This document shows positions 1-10,976 of a DNA stretch of 64,000 nucleotides, piece after piece. The notes below the pieces were generated by a model. The model saw only the letters and a list, made by a program, of their open reading frames with translations. It had not been told where the DNA came from and did no database searches. Source of the DNA: Phyto melanocephala (taxonomy: Eukaryota > Arthropoda > Insecta > Diptera > Rhinophoridae); the NCBI GenBank assembly GCA_941918925.1, contig OW799235.1, forward strand, positions 31,733,201 to 31,797,200, in the 5' to 3' direction. Every line of letters starts with the position of its first letter. The first letter of the stretch is position 1. Both the position numbers and the translations under genes were made by a program.

Positions 1-12
1 AAGAGCATTTGT

Positions 13-853
13 TTTTATACCCTTCACACAGTGAAAAAGGGTATATATAGGTTTGTCATTCCGTGTGAAATTTCTACAATTTTCATTTCCGACCCCATAA
101 AGTATATATTTTCTGAAAGCTTATGAATAGGGGAGTCGATTAAGCCCTGTCAGTCTGTCCGTCTGACCGTCTGACCGTCTGTCCGTGTGTATGTTGAAAT
201 CAACTTTTTGAAGCCCCCCGACATAGGTTGGACTCGGGTAAGGTATCAAAATATCAGAAATATTCGGGAGTAGATCGGTGTTGAAAATCAGAAACATCGG
301 TACATAAACAACTGAGATATGAGCAAAAACCCACGACCACCTCGTTTTTTTTTCACAAAAACAACATTACAACAACAACATACATACATACAAACGTGTA
401 TACTGGTTAGGGAAAACGTGGCATCGAATCCCAGCTGAGCCAAGAAAATTTTTTTTTTAATTTTTTTAAAATTTTTTTTTTAATTTTTTTTTTTATTTTT
501 TTTTTTAGTTTTTATTTAATATATTATTTATATTTTTATTATTTTTTTTTTAATTTTTTTTTTATTTTTTTTTTGTTTTATATATAATAATTATAATTAT
601 ATATAATATTTTTTTTTTAAATTTTTTTTTTATTTTTTTTAAAATTTTTTTTTTTAAATTTTTTTTTAATTTTTTTTTTTCGTTTTTTTAACATACATAC
701 GTGAATTTATAATTTTACCATTGGATGTTTTTATATATGTATGTACGTATTTCACATGGGATGAATGGTGACACAAACTACTGTTATTTCATGACTACAC
801 GTTGTGAAGGGTATATAAGATTCGGCACGGCCGAATATAGCGCTCTTACTTGT
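13..853 (+). repeat. DINE-1-like (Helentron-associated) element, family A, copy 1
   Basis: The 5' end is a small hairpin built on TATACCCTTCACA, and the 3' region carries the inverse, TTGTGAAGGGTATA. This is followed by a GC stem (TTCGGCACGGCCGAA) and the terminus CTCTTACTTGT. Such subterminal inverted repeats, a GTCY-rich tract (150-190) and a 3' hairpin are the known layout of DINE-1/mini-me elements, which Helentron proteins are thought to mobilise. At 391-440 there is a tRNA-like module (ATCGAATCCCAGC), followed by about 230 bp of almost pure T with scattered A (445-690). No coding capacity is seen. Assignment to DINE-1 rests on remembered architecture, not on a search. Confidence 0.8.
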
Positions 854-1276
854 TTTCCTTTTTTCCATCCACCACAAAAATGGTGTGTGATATATTCATT
901 TTATCATTCCGCTTTTAACAAATCGAAATATCCATTTTAAATCCCATAAAGTATATATATTTCGAGTCGTGGTTTCATTTAAGGACGATCTGTCTGTCCG
1001 TATGTCCGTCTGTTGAAAGCACGATAGATCTCGAACCCAAAAAGTTAGGGGGATCAAACTTCGCCAAAATATTTCTTGTATACACGATTTATTGAGTATT
1101 GAAACTGAGCCTAATCGGTAAAGTTAAATGCGATAAAATATCGTTGTATATTTCTTTAGGAAAAAAAATAGCTTTTCCTGAAACGTTCTCAAATATATAC
1201 ATTACCAAAGGAGTTTTCGAACTAAATACACAAAAATTTATACCGCACCGCGTGTTCTTCGTTATTTTTAAAATTA
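854..1276 (+). repeat. DINE-1-like element, family B, 3'-truncated copy
   Basis: Starts directly at the end of the family A copy with a degenerate CCACCACAAAAATGGTG hairpin. It then follows the family B consensus seen at 45515 and 48271: the AAATCCCATAAAGTATATAT block, the GTCTGTCC block and the GAAAGCACGATAGA block. The 3' hairpin end is missing because another family B copy abuts at 1277 in the opposite orientation. Confidence 0.75.
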
Positions 1277-1520
1277 ACAAGTAAGAGCACTATATTCGGC
1301 TTTGCCGAATTTTTGATACCCAGCACTAATTTTGTGTAATAGTCCGTTCATGCTTTCAGCAGACGGACAGACGGATGGACAAACCTAGATCATCCTAAAA
1401 TCAAAACAGGACTCAGAAAATATATACTCAATGGGATCTAAAATGGATACTTTGATATGCTACAAACGCAATGATAAAATAAATATACCCCACCATTTCT
1501 TTGGTGGCGGGTATAAAAAG
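1277..1520 (-). repeat. DINE-1-like element, family B, internally deleted copy
   Basis: Both ends are present in reverse orientation. ACAAGTAAGAGCACTATATT plus the TTCGGCTTTGCCGAA stem lies at the left, and GGTGGCGGGTATAAAAAG at the right. Only about 240 bp remain of an element that exceeds 1.2 kb elsewhere, so the centre has been lost. Confidence 0.75.
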
Positions 1521-1593
1521 ATAAAATAAAGTGCGGTCAGTTTGACCAAGTACGTTAAAAAACTATAATATTACTACACTACGGAGCCATATA

Positions 1594-2429
1594 CAGTGAA
1601 CTCGCAGAAACGTGAACATCCCAAAAACATGAAAATTTTTTTATTTCAGTGACTACTCTAAAACGTGAAAAAACTCTGAAGGCTCTAAAACGCTGAAGGC
1701 TTGAACGTTAAAATTCAATTTTGTAAGCTTATTTCTACTGGAAGCATCTCTCTGTGCTGACTATACAAATAGGTATAAAAATAAAATAAACAAGTGATCT
1801 CTAAAAATTTTTTTATCGAAAATATGTCTAATAAAAAACCAGTAAGGTCAGATATTTTAGAGCTTTTACGCAAAGGTTCATCTGTAACTGGTTTGTCGAA
1901 AAAGTATAATGTCGCCAAATCGACGATTTGTTCAATAAGAAACAATAAAGATGTAGTTTTGAAATGCGTTAAAAATACATTTTCGGGTCCTGGAAAACGG
2001 AAAACACTGCATACTTCGGAGCTTCAAAAAATGGAAAATTCTCTGTACAAATGGTTTACGCAACTTCGAAATAAAAACCTACCGGTTAGCGGCTTTATGA
2101 TTAAAGAAAGCTATTGAATTGCACAATCAAATTAAGGAAAATAACCATGCTAAACCTCTACTTTTGATGAATTTAAAAAATAATTGGGAAATAAGTATCT
2201 TAAAAACCCTTTTGCAAACCATAGTAGCTATTTAGTACATTAAAATATGCCAGAAACTTACAAAAAGTTGAATCAAAACATGTTTCATAGGTGAAAATAA
2301 CGCACATACTTTATTTTAAATTAAATTAAAGATAAAAGAGACTAAAATATGTTATAGAAAAAATTCAATCTAAAACGTGAATAAAATCGAAAACGGTAAA
2401 AATTAGTTCACGTTTTTGCGAGTTTACTG
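1594..2429 (+). mobile_element. Tigger/pogo-like non-autonomous DNA transposon
   Basis: Terminal inverted repeats of about 24 bp. The left begins CAGTGAACTCGCAGAAACGT, and the complement of the right begins CAGTAAACTCGCAAAAACGT. A TA dinucleotide precedes the left end, while the right flank is CA, so one target copy appears mutated. At 836 bp it is far shorter than an autonomous Tigger. It keeps only the transposase N-terminus, so it is an internal deletion derivative. Confidence 0.8.
1824..2117 (+). pseudogene. Tigger/pogo transposase, N-terminal CENP-B-type DNA-binding part only
   Basis: The frame starting MSNKKPVRSDILELLRKGSS resembles the CENP-B/Tigger N-terminal helix-turn-helix. It continues with SKKYNVAKSTICSIRNNK and then YKWFTQLRNKNLPVSGFMIK, typical of the second (HTH_Tnp_Tc5-type) DNA-binding domain. 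The frame breaks at residue 98. Continuing one base over gives KKAIELHNQIKENNHAK, the expected continuation, so a frameshift is visible near 2105. The DDE catalytic domain is absent, removed by the internal deletion of the carrier element. It could bind ends but not catalyse transposition. The start codon is the Met at 1824, because the motif begins there. Confidence 0.75.
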
Positions 2430-3566
2430 CATTGTGGAAATCTTCTTCCACAAATAAGGAGATTTTTTGTTATTTCTAATAAAATCATAGTGTTCCACTA
2501 GCAGTTACTTTAATTTTATTTTAATTTATTTTTAGAAGCACACTTGATGCGAATTTAATGTGTTTCCATATCGAATTTTTTTACTAGTAAATTATTAGAT
2601 AGCAAAGTTTGAAATGATCAACTTTTTGAGGCACATTATTTTCAGTCGATTCTAGGCAGTATTTAAAGCAATAAACTAAATTTTCTACATATGATATTTG
2701 GAACATCTTCTTCTTGAGAACGTTTTTTTTTTTCATGAAAAAAATTATAATAATAATAATATTAATTTTGTACTTAGTAATTTTTGCATATAAAGGACTC
2801 TTTAATAATTATTATCAATTTCTAGACTCATTAATTTAAAACAAAATAATAATATATTCAAGTAAAATTTAACAGTATATGAGCATTGGTTTCAGTGGTC
2901 ATAGTCCTTCAGTTAGTTTGTATATTTTGTACAATTTTGTAAAGTTTTTTATAGTTTACCAAAAACTCCATTGTTTGTATTTGTACTGCTTTCTAACACA
3001 ACATTTCAAAAGGGAAATTGTTGCGTTTTTCTAGGGCTCAAAGAAATACATCTATTTTCTGTTCTGACTTAATGTATTTTTAACAATTGCTAAGGCTTAA
3101 ATAAGTAACAGAGATATGTTTTGTTTGGTTTCCTTGTTCGTAGAAAATTGTTTTAAAGTTTGATTGATTTATGTATTGAGATTTTAAAGTAACCAAAACA
3201 AACGGAAATTTAAAAAAAATATTTTTTTGCTAGATTTAAGTGATGTCCATTAGTTGGCATGGACTAGTTTTTTTTTTGTAAGAAACTGAAGTTGAAAATT
3301 TTAATGTTGCATCGCATATCTGTGTGTTATTATCAAGAAGTCAAAATACTTTACACGTATTTCATGAAATTTCGTAGTTAAAAAAAAAACACTTGATATT
3401 TAGGAAAAACTATTATTCCTTTTTACTGAAAATATTTTGAAACTAATCAAAGAACTCAGTTTATTCGATTCAAAACAATAAAACAATTTTCTAAGTTTTC
3501 TTAATGTCGTTTATGATTTTTATAAGTCTGAATTAATTTTATTATCAAAGTTAAGTTTATACAATA
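2430..3566. other. AT-rich DNA without recognised features
   Basis: No coding frame, RNA gene or repeat boundary is recognised here. Only A/T runs and short microsatellite-like tracts such as TAATAATAATAATAT near 2750 are seen. Confidence 0.5.
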
Positions 3567-3610
3567 CTAGCTGATACCCGGTGTGCTTCGCCACCCCCAT
3601 CGTAATGAAA
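3567..3610 (-). repeat. Helitron 3'-end fragment
   Basis: CTAGCTGATACCCGGTGTGC followed by TTCGCCACCCC is the same 3' terminus, in reverse orientation, as the two fuller Helitron copies at 12177 and 53085. The inner sequence diverges after about 40 bp, so the boundary is uncertain. Confidence 0.65.
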
Positions 3611-3649
3611 TAAAAATTTTATAGGTTAAAAATATATTTATTTTGCAAG

Positions 3650-4223
3650 TGCCAGTGTTACAATTTTTTTTTTAATCGAAAATAAGTAAGAGTGTCATTT
3701 ATTTCGTTTTATTATTTATTTCCTCATGATCATAAAGGATTCGTTTAAATTTGATTTAACAATTTCATGTATTTCTAAAAACTTTAATATAGTTGTGCCA
3801 TAAAAATAGTATGATTTATAAAACTATTACAACAAAAATAGTATGATAGTGTCAAAAAAAGAATTATATTTAAAAGCATTAAAAATATAAAATCATCACT
3901 GAATGCTATGCGCAACAAAAGTATGATTACAAAATCATGAAGCCATCATATGTTTTAATAATAATTTGGCTTTAACGGCTCTGTTTCTTCTTCTTAAAAA
4001 CATTATTATTGCTTAAAAAAAGTTTGACTGGTTAAGAAAAACTATACAAAAAAAATCAATGGATCCAAAAAATACTGAAAATATTGACATAAAAATTTTA
4101 AATTTAGAAGGTGAGTACAGTTAATCAAAATAACAGCAAAAAAAAATAATTTGCTTCCGAAAAGAACAAATATTGTCCACTGTTTTGTAGTCATAATATG
4201 ATAATTGCACAAAAAATTCCTTC
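3650..4223. other. AT-rich DNA without recognised features
   Basis: No gene or repeat end is identified between the Helitron fragment and the piggyBac-like element. Confidence 0.45.
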
Positions 4224-4744
4224 TTAACCCTTTAACGACGAATGGGACACATATGTCCCATTTGGTTTTTTCATCAATACTGCCACATTTTATAATTTAT
4301 TTTGACTTAATCGGTCTTGTTCGACAAAAAACAAAAGCATCTTTTGGTATCCGTGTTAAACTTAAGTTTTACTTCAGTTGTGTTTAGGATGTCTTAAAGT
4401 CAAAAATTTGCATTATGTTTTTTCGAAAATTTAGTTTTTTAATATCTCGGATTCTAATTAATACTCTTGGATAAACTTTTAGCGTTAGATATATTAATTC
4501 CTTATGTAAGTTAATTGAATAACGAATGCTTTATCGGTTCTATACTTTTAACGGGAGGACTTAAAATGTAATGGGACATATGTGTCCCATTCGTCGTTAA
4601 AGGAATTTTTGTAATGCATTCTTTTTATTTTATTTAATATTTTATAACTGAAAAACAAAGAAGGAGCAATCAATTTAGTAAAAAACAAAAAAAAATAAAA
4701 ATTTGATTTAAAATTATTAATTATTAATTAGTTAAAATTTTTAA

Positions 4745-5693
4745 TTATCTTTCAAATGGTTCATATAAGGAGAACTCAAATTAAACTCAGTTTGAGATTT
4801 AAAAAAATTCCTGTTCTTAGTAAAGCACATTGGTTTTTTTTTCATGCAAAACAAATTGTGTTTGTTCGGCTTTCGATTCCGTTCTTTGTGTAAACAACAC
4901 ATCGCTTCCTGACTTCTCCTTTTATTCATTATGTCCAGCTAAATTTGACAATGCCCACGGTCTTTACCGTGTAAAGGATCCTCGTGGTGTCGAGATAATA
5001 TCAACTTTTTGACAACAAGAGGCATCTACTAACTGAGTAGCCAACTGCGAGGAACGACTTTTCTAAACGGTCCCGAGTTATAACATTCGAAATAAACGGT
5101 ATTGAATATATTTCCATCGTAGACCAGTACAATCTTATTTCAGGTAATATGTGGATACTCATTGCTATAATCAGCCCAAAACATGCTTTAAACTCTACTT
5201 TACTTATAGAAAATATTATACATTTCTGCTCACAATAAAGTTTTGTTTGGTGAATTATATACTGTACTAGTGTATCGAACTCACAAACTATATTGCAAAC
5301 TTCTAAAATAAACGGGACCTGCTCATAAGCGTTTACTTTTGGGTTTAAAACCTTTCCATATGTGTAATCAGGGTCGATATAAGACGGCGAAACGTAATAT
5401 TGATTGGGTTTTTTCCAGTGAACTTTAACTAAAATGTTTTTATCGACCTTAAATTTTTTAACATATTTTGCCATTGGCGCATCAGTCTTAGAATTTTTGC
5501 TCATTGGAGGTTTTTGGGTCTGCAGAATATCTTCAGTTTTCATAACCCCTTTTGCGATTGGCGCATCAGTCTTAAAATTTTTGCTCTTTGAAGGTTTTTG
5601 GTTCTGGAGAATATCTGCGATTTTCAATTCGGCTCCGATAGCTAAATTAGTGAAATTATCCAAAACACCCCTATCCTCAGTATTCAATTTCAA
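4745..5693 (-). pseudogene. piggyBac-like transposase pseudogene
   Basis: The first 230 residues stay open (5693 down to 5001). After a low-complexity N-terminus with a duplicated block (QKPSKSKNFKTDAP and QKPPMSKNSKTDAP), they reach the DDE_Tnp_1_7-type region. There, LVQYIIHQTKLYCEQK, then LPEIRLYWSTMEIYSIPFIS and RDRLEK match the family pattern of a helix, P-x-I-R-x-Y-W and a phenylalanine-rich stretch. Downstream frames give STPRGSFTR and a cysteine-containing C-terminal piece (CCLHKERNRKPNKHNLFCMK). The stretch that should hold the catalytic aspartates is missing, and there are stops between the pieces. It is inactive. The repeat inside the N-terminus may be a local duplication. Confidence 0.8.
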
Positions 5694-5859
5694 TACATTT
5701 TCTTCATCTTCACTATTAGATGAATTTAAGAGCTGTACAATTTTATAAAATCAACGCAATTTGCTCATTTTTAAAAATAACTTATATGGTTTACAATAAT
5801 TAAATGGAAAACATGTTTTCAAAGTGCAACTTAAAACATGAATTTATGCAGAAATTACG

Positions 5860-5897
5860 CACTAGAGTATTGCAATGCAAATAAAGCAATACTCTAG
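5860..5897. repeat. perfect 13-bp-stem hairpin inside the piggyBac-like element
   Basis: ACTAGAGTATTGC (5860-5872) and its exact complement GCAATACTCTAGT (5885-5897) are separated by 12 nt. It lies just upstream of the transposase frame, between that frame and the element end. Confidence 0.7.
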
Positions 5898-6144
5898 TCC
5901 ATGCGTTAACATGTTTACCGTTTGCAACGACAAAATGCTTTTATATGTTCAATGAATTTGTTCCCAAATTTTTACCTTTGTGGACGAATGGGACACATAT
6001 GTCCCATGATTTTTCTCGTAAAAGGAGTAACAATTTTTAAATTTTGACAAAAGTTTAGTCAAGAAATGTAGAGTTTCCGAGAAAGAATCCGCAATAAAAT
6101 TTTAAAAACCTCTAGGCGAAGATTCTTCGTCGTCAAAGGGTTAA

Positions 6145-6726
6145 TAAAACTTTACATCAAATGTTTATTTAAAATCGTTGGATTAGGAAAAATAATCCTA
6201 ATTTTAAAAGTAGGTAAGAAAGGGTAGTGCAGGAAGAAGGACACACTTCCAACACCCAGCGTCGGAGACCAATGTGATCTATTGTGTTCCCTTGGATAAA
6301 AGAAAATCCAGAAAGAATTGATAGAAGCAATTACTAAAGACAGTGCAACTTAAGAGATAATATATATGAAGAAGACCTAAATAGCCATCATCGTGTATCT
6401 ACTTACCATCTAATTCCCATGATAGAGCCAATAATATTCCCTAGTTTTCACTCCGAGATATCACTAAACTGTATCAGTCAAATATAATCGCTTATCTATA
6501 AAATCCGTTGTTCTGTAGTCATCTTACAGTAATGCGCAATGACGCGATTCCATCTACTGATCATAGCTAATACAATTTGGCTGCAAGTTCAATAAACACA
6601 GAATTTTAAACAGTAGAAAAAAATGAATGAATGAAAATGGAGTTTATATTTTTTACAAAAACAATTTGTATTAACACTTATTACTTTATTTATTTTTGTT
6701 TAGCAACGAAGCTCTCTTTTATTTGA
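6145..6726. other. intergenic stretch, no recognised gene
   Basis: The segment 6220-6560 is a little less AT-rich than its surroundings and gives partial open frames with stops. I recognise no family in it. It may be an old retroelement remnant. Confidence 0.35.
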
Positions 6727-7210
6727 GTGGAAACGTTAATTAACAAAACTGTCGTAATTGGAGCGATGATAATTTTTAAGTGTATGAGCTGGAGGAATGT
6801 TACGGTCAATGGTGACCGCTACACAGCCTTGATTAATAAATTTTTCATTTATCAATTGTGCAGAAACTATGGTTTCAACAAGACGAAGCAGCATGAGACA
6901 CAACTTATGCCTCAGTTGATTTGTTGAAGAAAACGCATAGTTTCCTTTTGGTAACCGAATAGTTTCATGTTTCGGATCCCTGAAATGACCTCCAAAATCG
7001 TGCGATTTAGTGCCACTAGACTATTTTCGGCAGGTATATGTGAAGTCATTAGTCTATGCCGATAAGCCGGAAACGATTGAACACTTGGAGGACCAAATTC
7101 GTCTTATTCTTGCCGATATACTGAAAAAGTCACAGAAAACTGAACATCAAATTCCAGTACTCATACTAAAATTATAATACCAGAAGATTATGTTTCGAAT
7201 AAAGTAAATT
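6727..7210 (+). pseudogene. mariner-like transposase relic, C-terminal half
   Basis: The first frame gives NVTVNGDRYTALINKFFIYQ, a hallmark block of insect mariner-like transposases. A frameshift follows around the place where the WFQQDGATCHTA-type motif belongs. Then comes CDLVPLDYF (the family CDLTPLDYFLWG block), YVKSLVYADKPETIEHLEDQ and the terminal helix. The last catalytic D region (PLDYF) survives, but frameshifts separate the pieces. No N-terminal helix-turn-helix is visible upstream, so the copy is 5'-truncated. Confidence 0.75.
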
Positions 7211-9309
7211 TAATGTCAATTTAAAAAATTCATTTTTGTTTTATTTCATTTCAAAGTTCGATACCTTTATAAAAAGCACTCTTTGTATATAGATTATCTT
7301 TGATGAGGTACCGACTGAGTAAGCTCTCCGTACATATTTTTACGGACAGTTAGCTTATGGCCGATCTGGAAATATTTTGATGAGCGGTTTAATATTTTAT
7401 AAATCTAAGGGCACTCACATATTTTTCGGAAATAAATTAGAGGGTTGATCTAGACGGACGATCTATTGCGCAATAAAATTAGCGCAATACTTAGAATAAA
7501 AACGCACTTGGACAATAAAGTATAATTTGTAAAAATATAACAAGTAGCATTGACGTTACATTTGTATAACATTAATATTGTACGATTTTGTTTTTTCAGT
7601 TGGTAAGTAATTAGGTTAGTATATTGTTTCAATATTATTTTTGTGTCTAGATTGTGGATTAGAGTGGTAAGAAGGACATAAGTACTGTAAGAACACAATA
7701 CTGTTTGAATTAGAAATAATTTTACTAATACATTAATTAAAATGGTGTAAGCATTTTGCAAGAAAAACATTTAATTCTTTACTTTTATTTTATTCGACGT
7801 TGTTTAGCAGATAATCCAAAATTGTTTTAACTTAAATTTTATGTTCATTAATTGCATGTATTTAAGCTTATTTTCTGTTTTGAAAATAAGCACTCAATCA
7901 TCCTAGACATGAAAATAGTATGTGTTGCATTGTTTATATACAGTGTAAAAAATAGAACACTTAAGCCTGTTTGTCTATTTAGTGTAACAACTACATAAAT
8001 ACATGACACCACAGGCTATACATACATGTAGTGCTACATACAAGGGAATTTTATACAAACAAAAATCGCATGCTTCACAAGTGTTTTAGACTTTAATTAA
8101 AGGGATTTGAAAACACAAAACATTTAAAAAGGATTTCAGGAATCTAGTTCAAAATAGAGAGAGAGAAAATATATAAGAGTTTAACAAAATATAAACAACT
8201 TAAAACAAAGTAAAAAAAAACAACTAGGCATTCTAGTAAATTCCTACAATAAAGCAATTGTTATTATTGTTGTAGTTGTTGCAGCTTTAGTTTTTGTTAC
8301 AAAAATAGTAAAATGTACCACAAGATTTGCCATGACTAAACACCATATGCTGTTAAAGTACCGGCATTAAAATAAAAACAATCCTATTCCCCAGTGATTT
8401 CCAAATTGGTCTTTGGCAAAAAACTAAAAAATGCCATATGATCGTTAGCCATACTGATGAAATTTTTATTATTTTCGCTATATTTCTGAGTTGTAAAACT
8501 TTTTGATATATTTTTTTATTTAATAACATTTTTAACAAATTTTGTCTTTAGTTTATAGAAAGTTATACAAACGAAGTTATAGTATTTTTTAAATTGATTT
8601 GCCCACATCTTTAGAAGTGACTATACATATATGTTCTGTAGTGCTCCTTATTGGTGCTTATGAGTTTGTTATTAGAAATCTTAAATGCGATTAACTCTTT
8701 GGTTCCTTTTGTAAAAATGTGCTTGAAACATATTTTTTATAAATCAGTTTCCGATGTATCATCGAAATGTTAAATATAAATGGTTGAGAAGCACTGCAAA
8801 AGTGGGGCGAATTAGTGAAAGTACCAGCCAGCCATGTTATGGGGTAAAAAGCAGTTATAAGTAACAAACAAAATTGTAGGAAATCTGTTATTTAAAAATT
8901 GGCTTAAACGAAAAACTAGACTGGTTTTTTGTTGAGCGCATTTCTTAAGTTGCAATATTTATGGGTTGCAGCAGTGTTGCCATGTTAATTTTTCTCGATG
9001 TTGATATTATTTTAAAGTGGCGATAGTTAAATATTTTCTGAGGGTTTAAATTGATTTCTCTGGTCTAAATTTGTTATCAGCGGGTGGTCATATGAAAAAC
9101 TTTTGATTATCTTAATACGCATCCTTATGTTATGAAAAAAATATTTAGATGATGCACAAAGGCAATCTTGCTTTGACCTTCAGTATGTCCGTCTATTTCA
9201 GAGAAAAACTAAATAGCCAGTGTTTAAGATCGCCTTACTTATTCACGAATTCTGTCAAAAAGTATTACTAAATTTAAGATTGATTACCGGCCATATTGTT
9301 GAAGCAACA
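7211..9309. other. AT-rich DNA without recognised features
   Basis: No gene, RNA gene or element end is recognised in this 2.1-kb stretch. Short open frames here show no family motif. Confidence 0.4.
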
Positions 9310-9690
9310 AAGAACGTTAAAGGATATATAGAGCGTTCTGCAATATTTGGCTCAACGTTTCATTAAGAACTCAATTTCAGTGTAAGGCCCAATCCACATG
9401 AGATTCAAGAATGCCCAATGCATCCCTCAAAAGTCACTGCCTGGTGTCGGTTTTGGACTGGAGGTATTCTTATTCCATATTTCCATGAGGTCGGAGTTAG
9501 TACCAACAAATTGTGATTTTAATAGGACAGCGTTACGTGGCACACCGCTCATGCCAAATTGAACATTCTTCATGAGCAACTTGGCAGCATGGTTTTATCA
9601 AGGTGATGTGAATTGGTCACCAAAATCTTGCAATTTGACTTCGTTGGATATTTTCTTACACCACATTAGATGTCAGTAATTTAGCTAAAT
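9310..9690 (+). pseudogene. mariner-like transposase relic, central part
   Basis: NPHEIQECPMHPSKVTAWCR followed by FWTGGILIPYFHE matches the MHPxKVTVWCGFWxGGIIGPYFF block around the second catalytic aspartate region. Degenerate remains of the DGATCHTA and C-terminal blocks follow in other frames. Several frameshifts and stops are present. It is in the same orientation as the neighbouring relic but appears to be a separate copy. Confidence 0.65.
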
Positions 9691-9779
9691 AAAATGTAAT
9701 TTTTTGCTATTTGGTTTTTTAGTATTAAAAAAAATTCGTGACTTGTGGCAATGCCTAAAATTTTCAGTAAGGTTTGCCA

Positions 9780-10200
9780 TTTCACCATAAATAGACCAAC
9801 CATACCATAATAGAACAACGCCTTAAAATTACTGAATTATATTTGCTTCGTTATTTACTTACCAACCCGTTTCACTTTATTGGACATTAAACCACTAACG
9901 TGTATGCAAAAAGTACGTATTGAGGAAAATATAGCTATTATATTGTCCAGTGCTAATAAAGATCGTATTTGTCAATAATTGGACTTATATTATTCGAGCG
10001 ATATTAAATGAGCGATTGCCTGCCAAAACGATGAGATTAGACTCGGTTGCACTATTTTTTTTTTGTACGTTAAAGATCTTTAGTATAAAGGAATAAGGCA
10101 GCCATGATTCTAGCCCTGGATAACAACATGACAGCTGACATTTGTAAAATACCAGACGAAATGCTAGAAAATATTATGCAAATTGCAGCTTTACATTAAA
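9780..10200 (+). pseudogene. mariner-like deletion derivative, N-terminus fused to C-terminus
   Basis: IEQRLKITELYL resembles the first helix of the mariner N-terminal domain. RIEENIAIILSSANKD matches the RTEENIAAV block of the second helix-turn-helix. Near 10140, DICKIPDEMLENIMQ matches the extreme C-terminal helix. The catalytic domain is missing in between, so this is a decayed internally deleted copy. Confidence 0.6.
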
Positions 10201-10426
10201 AACTTGGTTGCAAACTTTTTGTGATTTTTTTATCTCTAAAAAAGCTAATGGCTAAAAGATCATCCCGTACTTATTAGTAACCAAATTCTGCTTCTCAGTA
10301 TTTTCACCCTTCTCTACAATTTTCACAAATTTTCTGTAATATTTTGATAAATGGCCTTATTCAAGGCCATTTATTTAAAATAAAACTTTTTTATTATTTA
10401 ATTTGACTTTTGTCATTAAAATCAAA
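10201..10426. other. short intergenic spacer
   Basis: No recognised feature between the mariner derivative and the P-like cluster. Confidence 0.4.
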
Positions 10427-10434
10427 GTCTCCCA

Positions 10435-10967
10435 CAAGGCGAATTCAACATTAGGTGATGTTAAGAAGCCAGCTGATTGTTTTTTGCTCGTTTTATTTTT
10501 ACGGCACAATGTCAAAGTTTGTTTACATTTAAATTAATTTTTATGTGCGTTGATTGAAAATTTTTATAAAAGTGGTAAAGTTTGTGGGAAAAAATTTTAA
10601 AAATACTAATATTTGTGCAATAACTTATTGGAAAATAAGTAGAACACATTTTATAATTTGAATAAACAACATTTGTAATGTTTTTAATTCAGAAAATTCA
10701 AAATTTCCGTTGTGTTTGTCCTAGTGATTTAAAGTTCTGAAAATTGTGAAAAATGTGATATAAAACACAAATATGTGATATAAACTGGCACAAATTTATG
10801 TAATAAATTAAAAATACTTATTTTTTTATTAAATTTTCACGTAAATTTATACAAAAAAAATTTTTATTAAAAGTACACAACAAATTTGTTTTTTTGTGTT
10901 TTGACATTCTCTTGGCCTTATTGTGTTTGTTGTAGGGATGATATCACCTGATATTGAATTCGCCTTG
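10435..10967. mobile_element. P-like non-autonomous element E1
   Basis: The ends are CAAGGCGAATTCAACATTAG and, at the right, CACCTGATATTGAATTCGCCTTG. The 8-bp target duplication GTCTCCCA is exact (10427-10434 and 10968-10975). The terminal pattern CA-x-G-x2-GAA-x-T...AGGTG is close to what I remember of the Drosophila P-element terminal repeat, and 8-bp duplications fit the P superfamily. hAT elements also make 8-bp duplications, so the P assignment is inference. There is no coding capacity. It lies head-to-head with E2 and is a close sequence relative of it. Confidence 0.8.
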
Positions 10968-10976
10968 GTCTCCCAG

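Larger units (their letters stand above)
4228..6140 (-). mobile_element. piggyBac-like DNA transposon
   Basis: Flanked on both sides by TTAA (4224-4227 and 6141-6144), the target duplication specific to the piggyBac superfamily. The ends are CCCTTTAACGACGAATGGG on the left and the complement CCCTTTGACGACGAA on the right. An inner motif, GGGACACATATGTCCC or its variant, recurs at 4245, 4566 and 5990, so the ends carry extra subterminal inverted repeats. The internal transposase frame runs on the minus strand and is deleted and interrupted. At about 1.9 kb the element is shorter than the roughly 2.4 kb of autonomous relatives. Confidence 0.88.

Noticed and set aside
1089..1284. Open frames on both strands around 1.1-1.3 kb
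   Set aside because: They lie in non-coding family B repeat sequence and recur only as part of that repeat.
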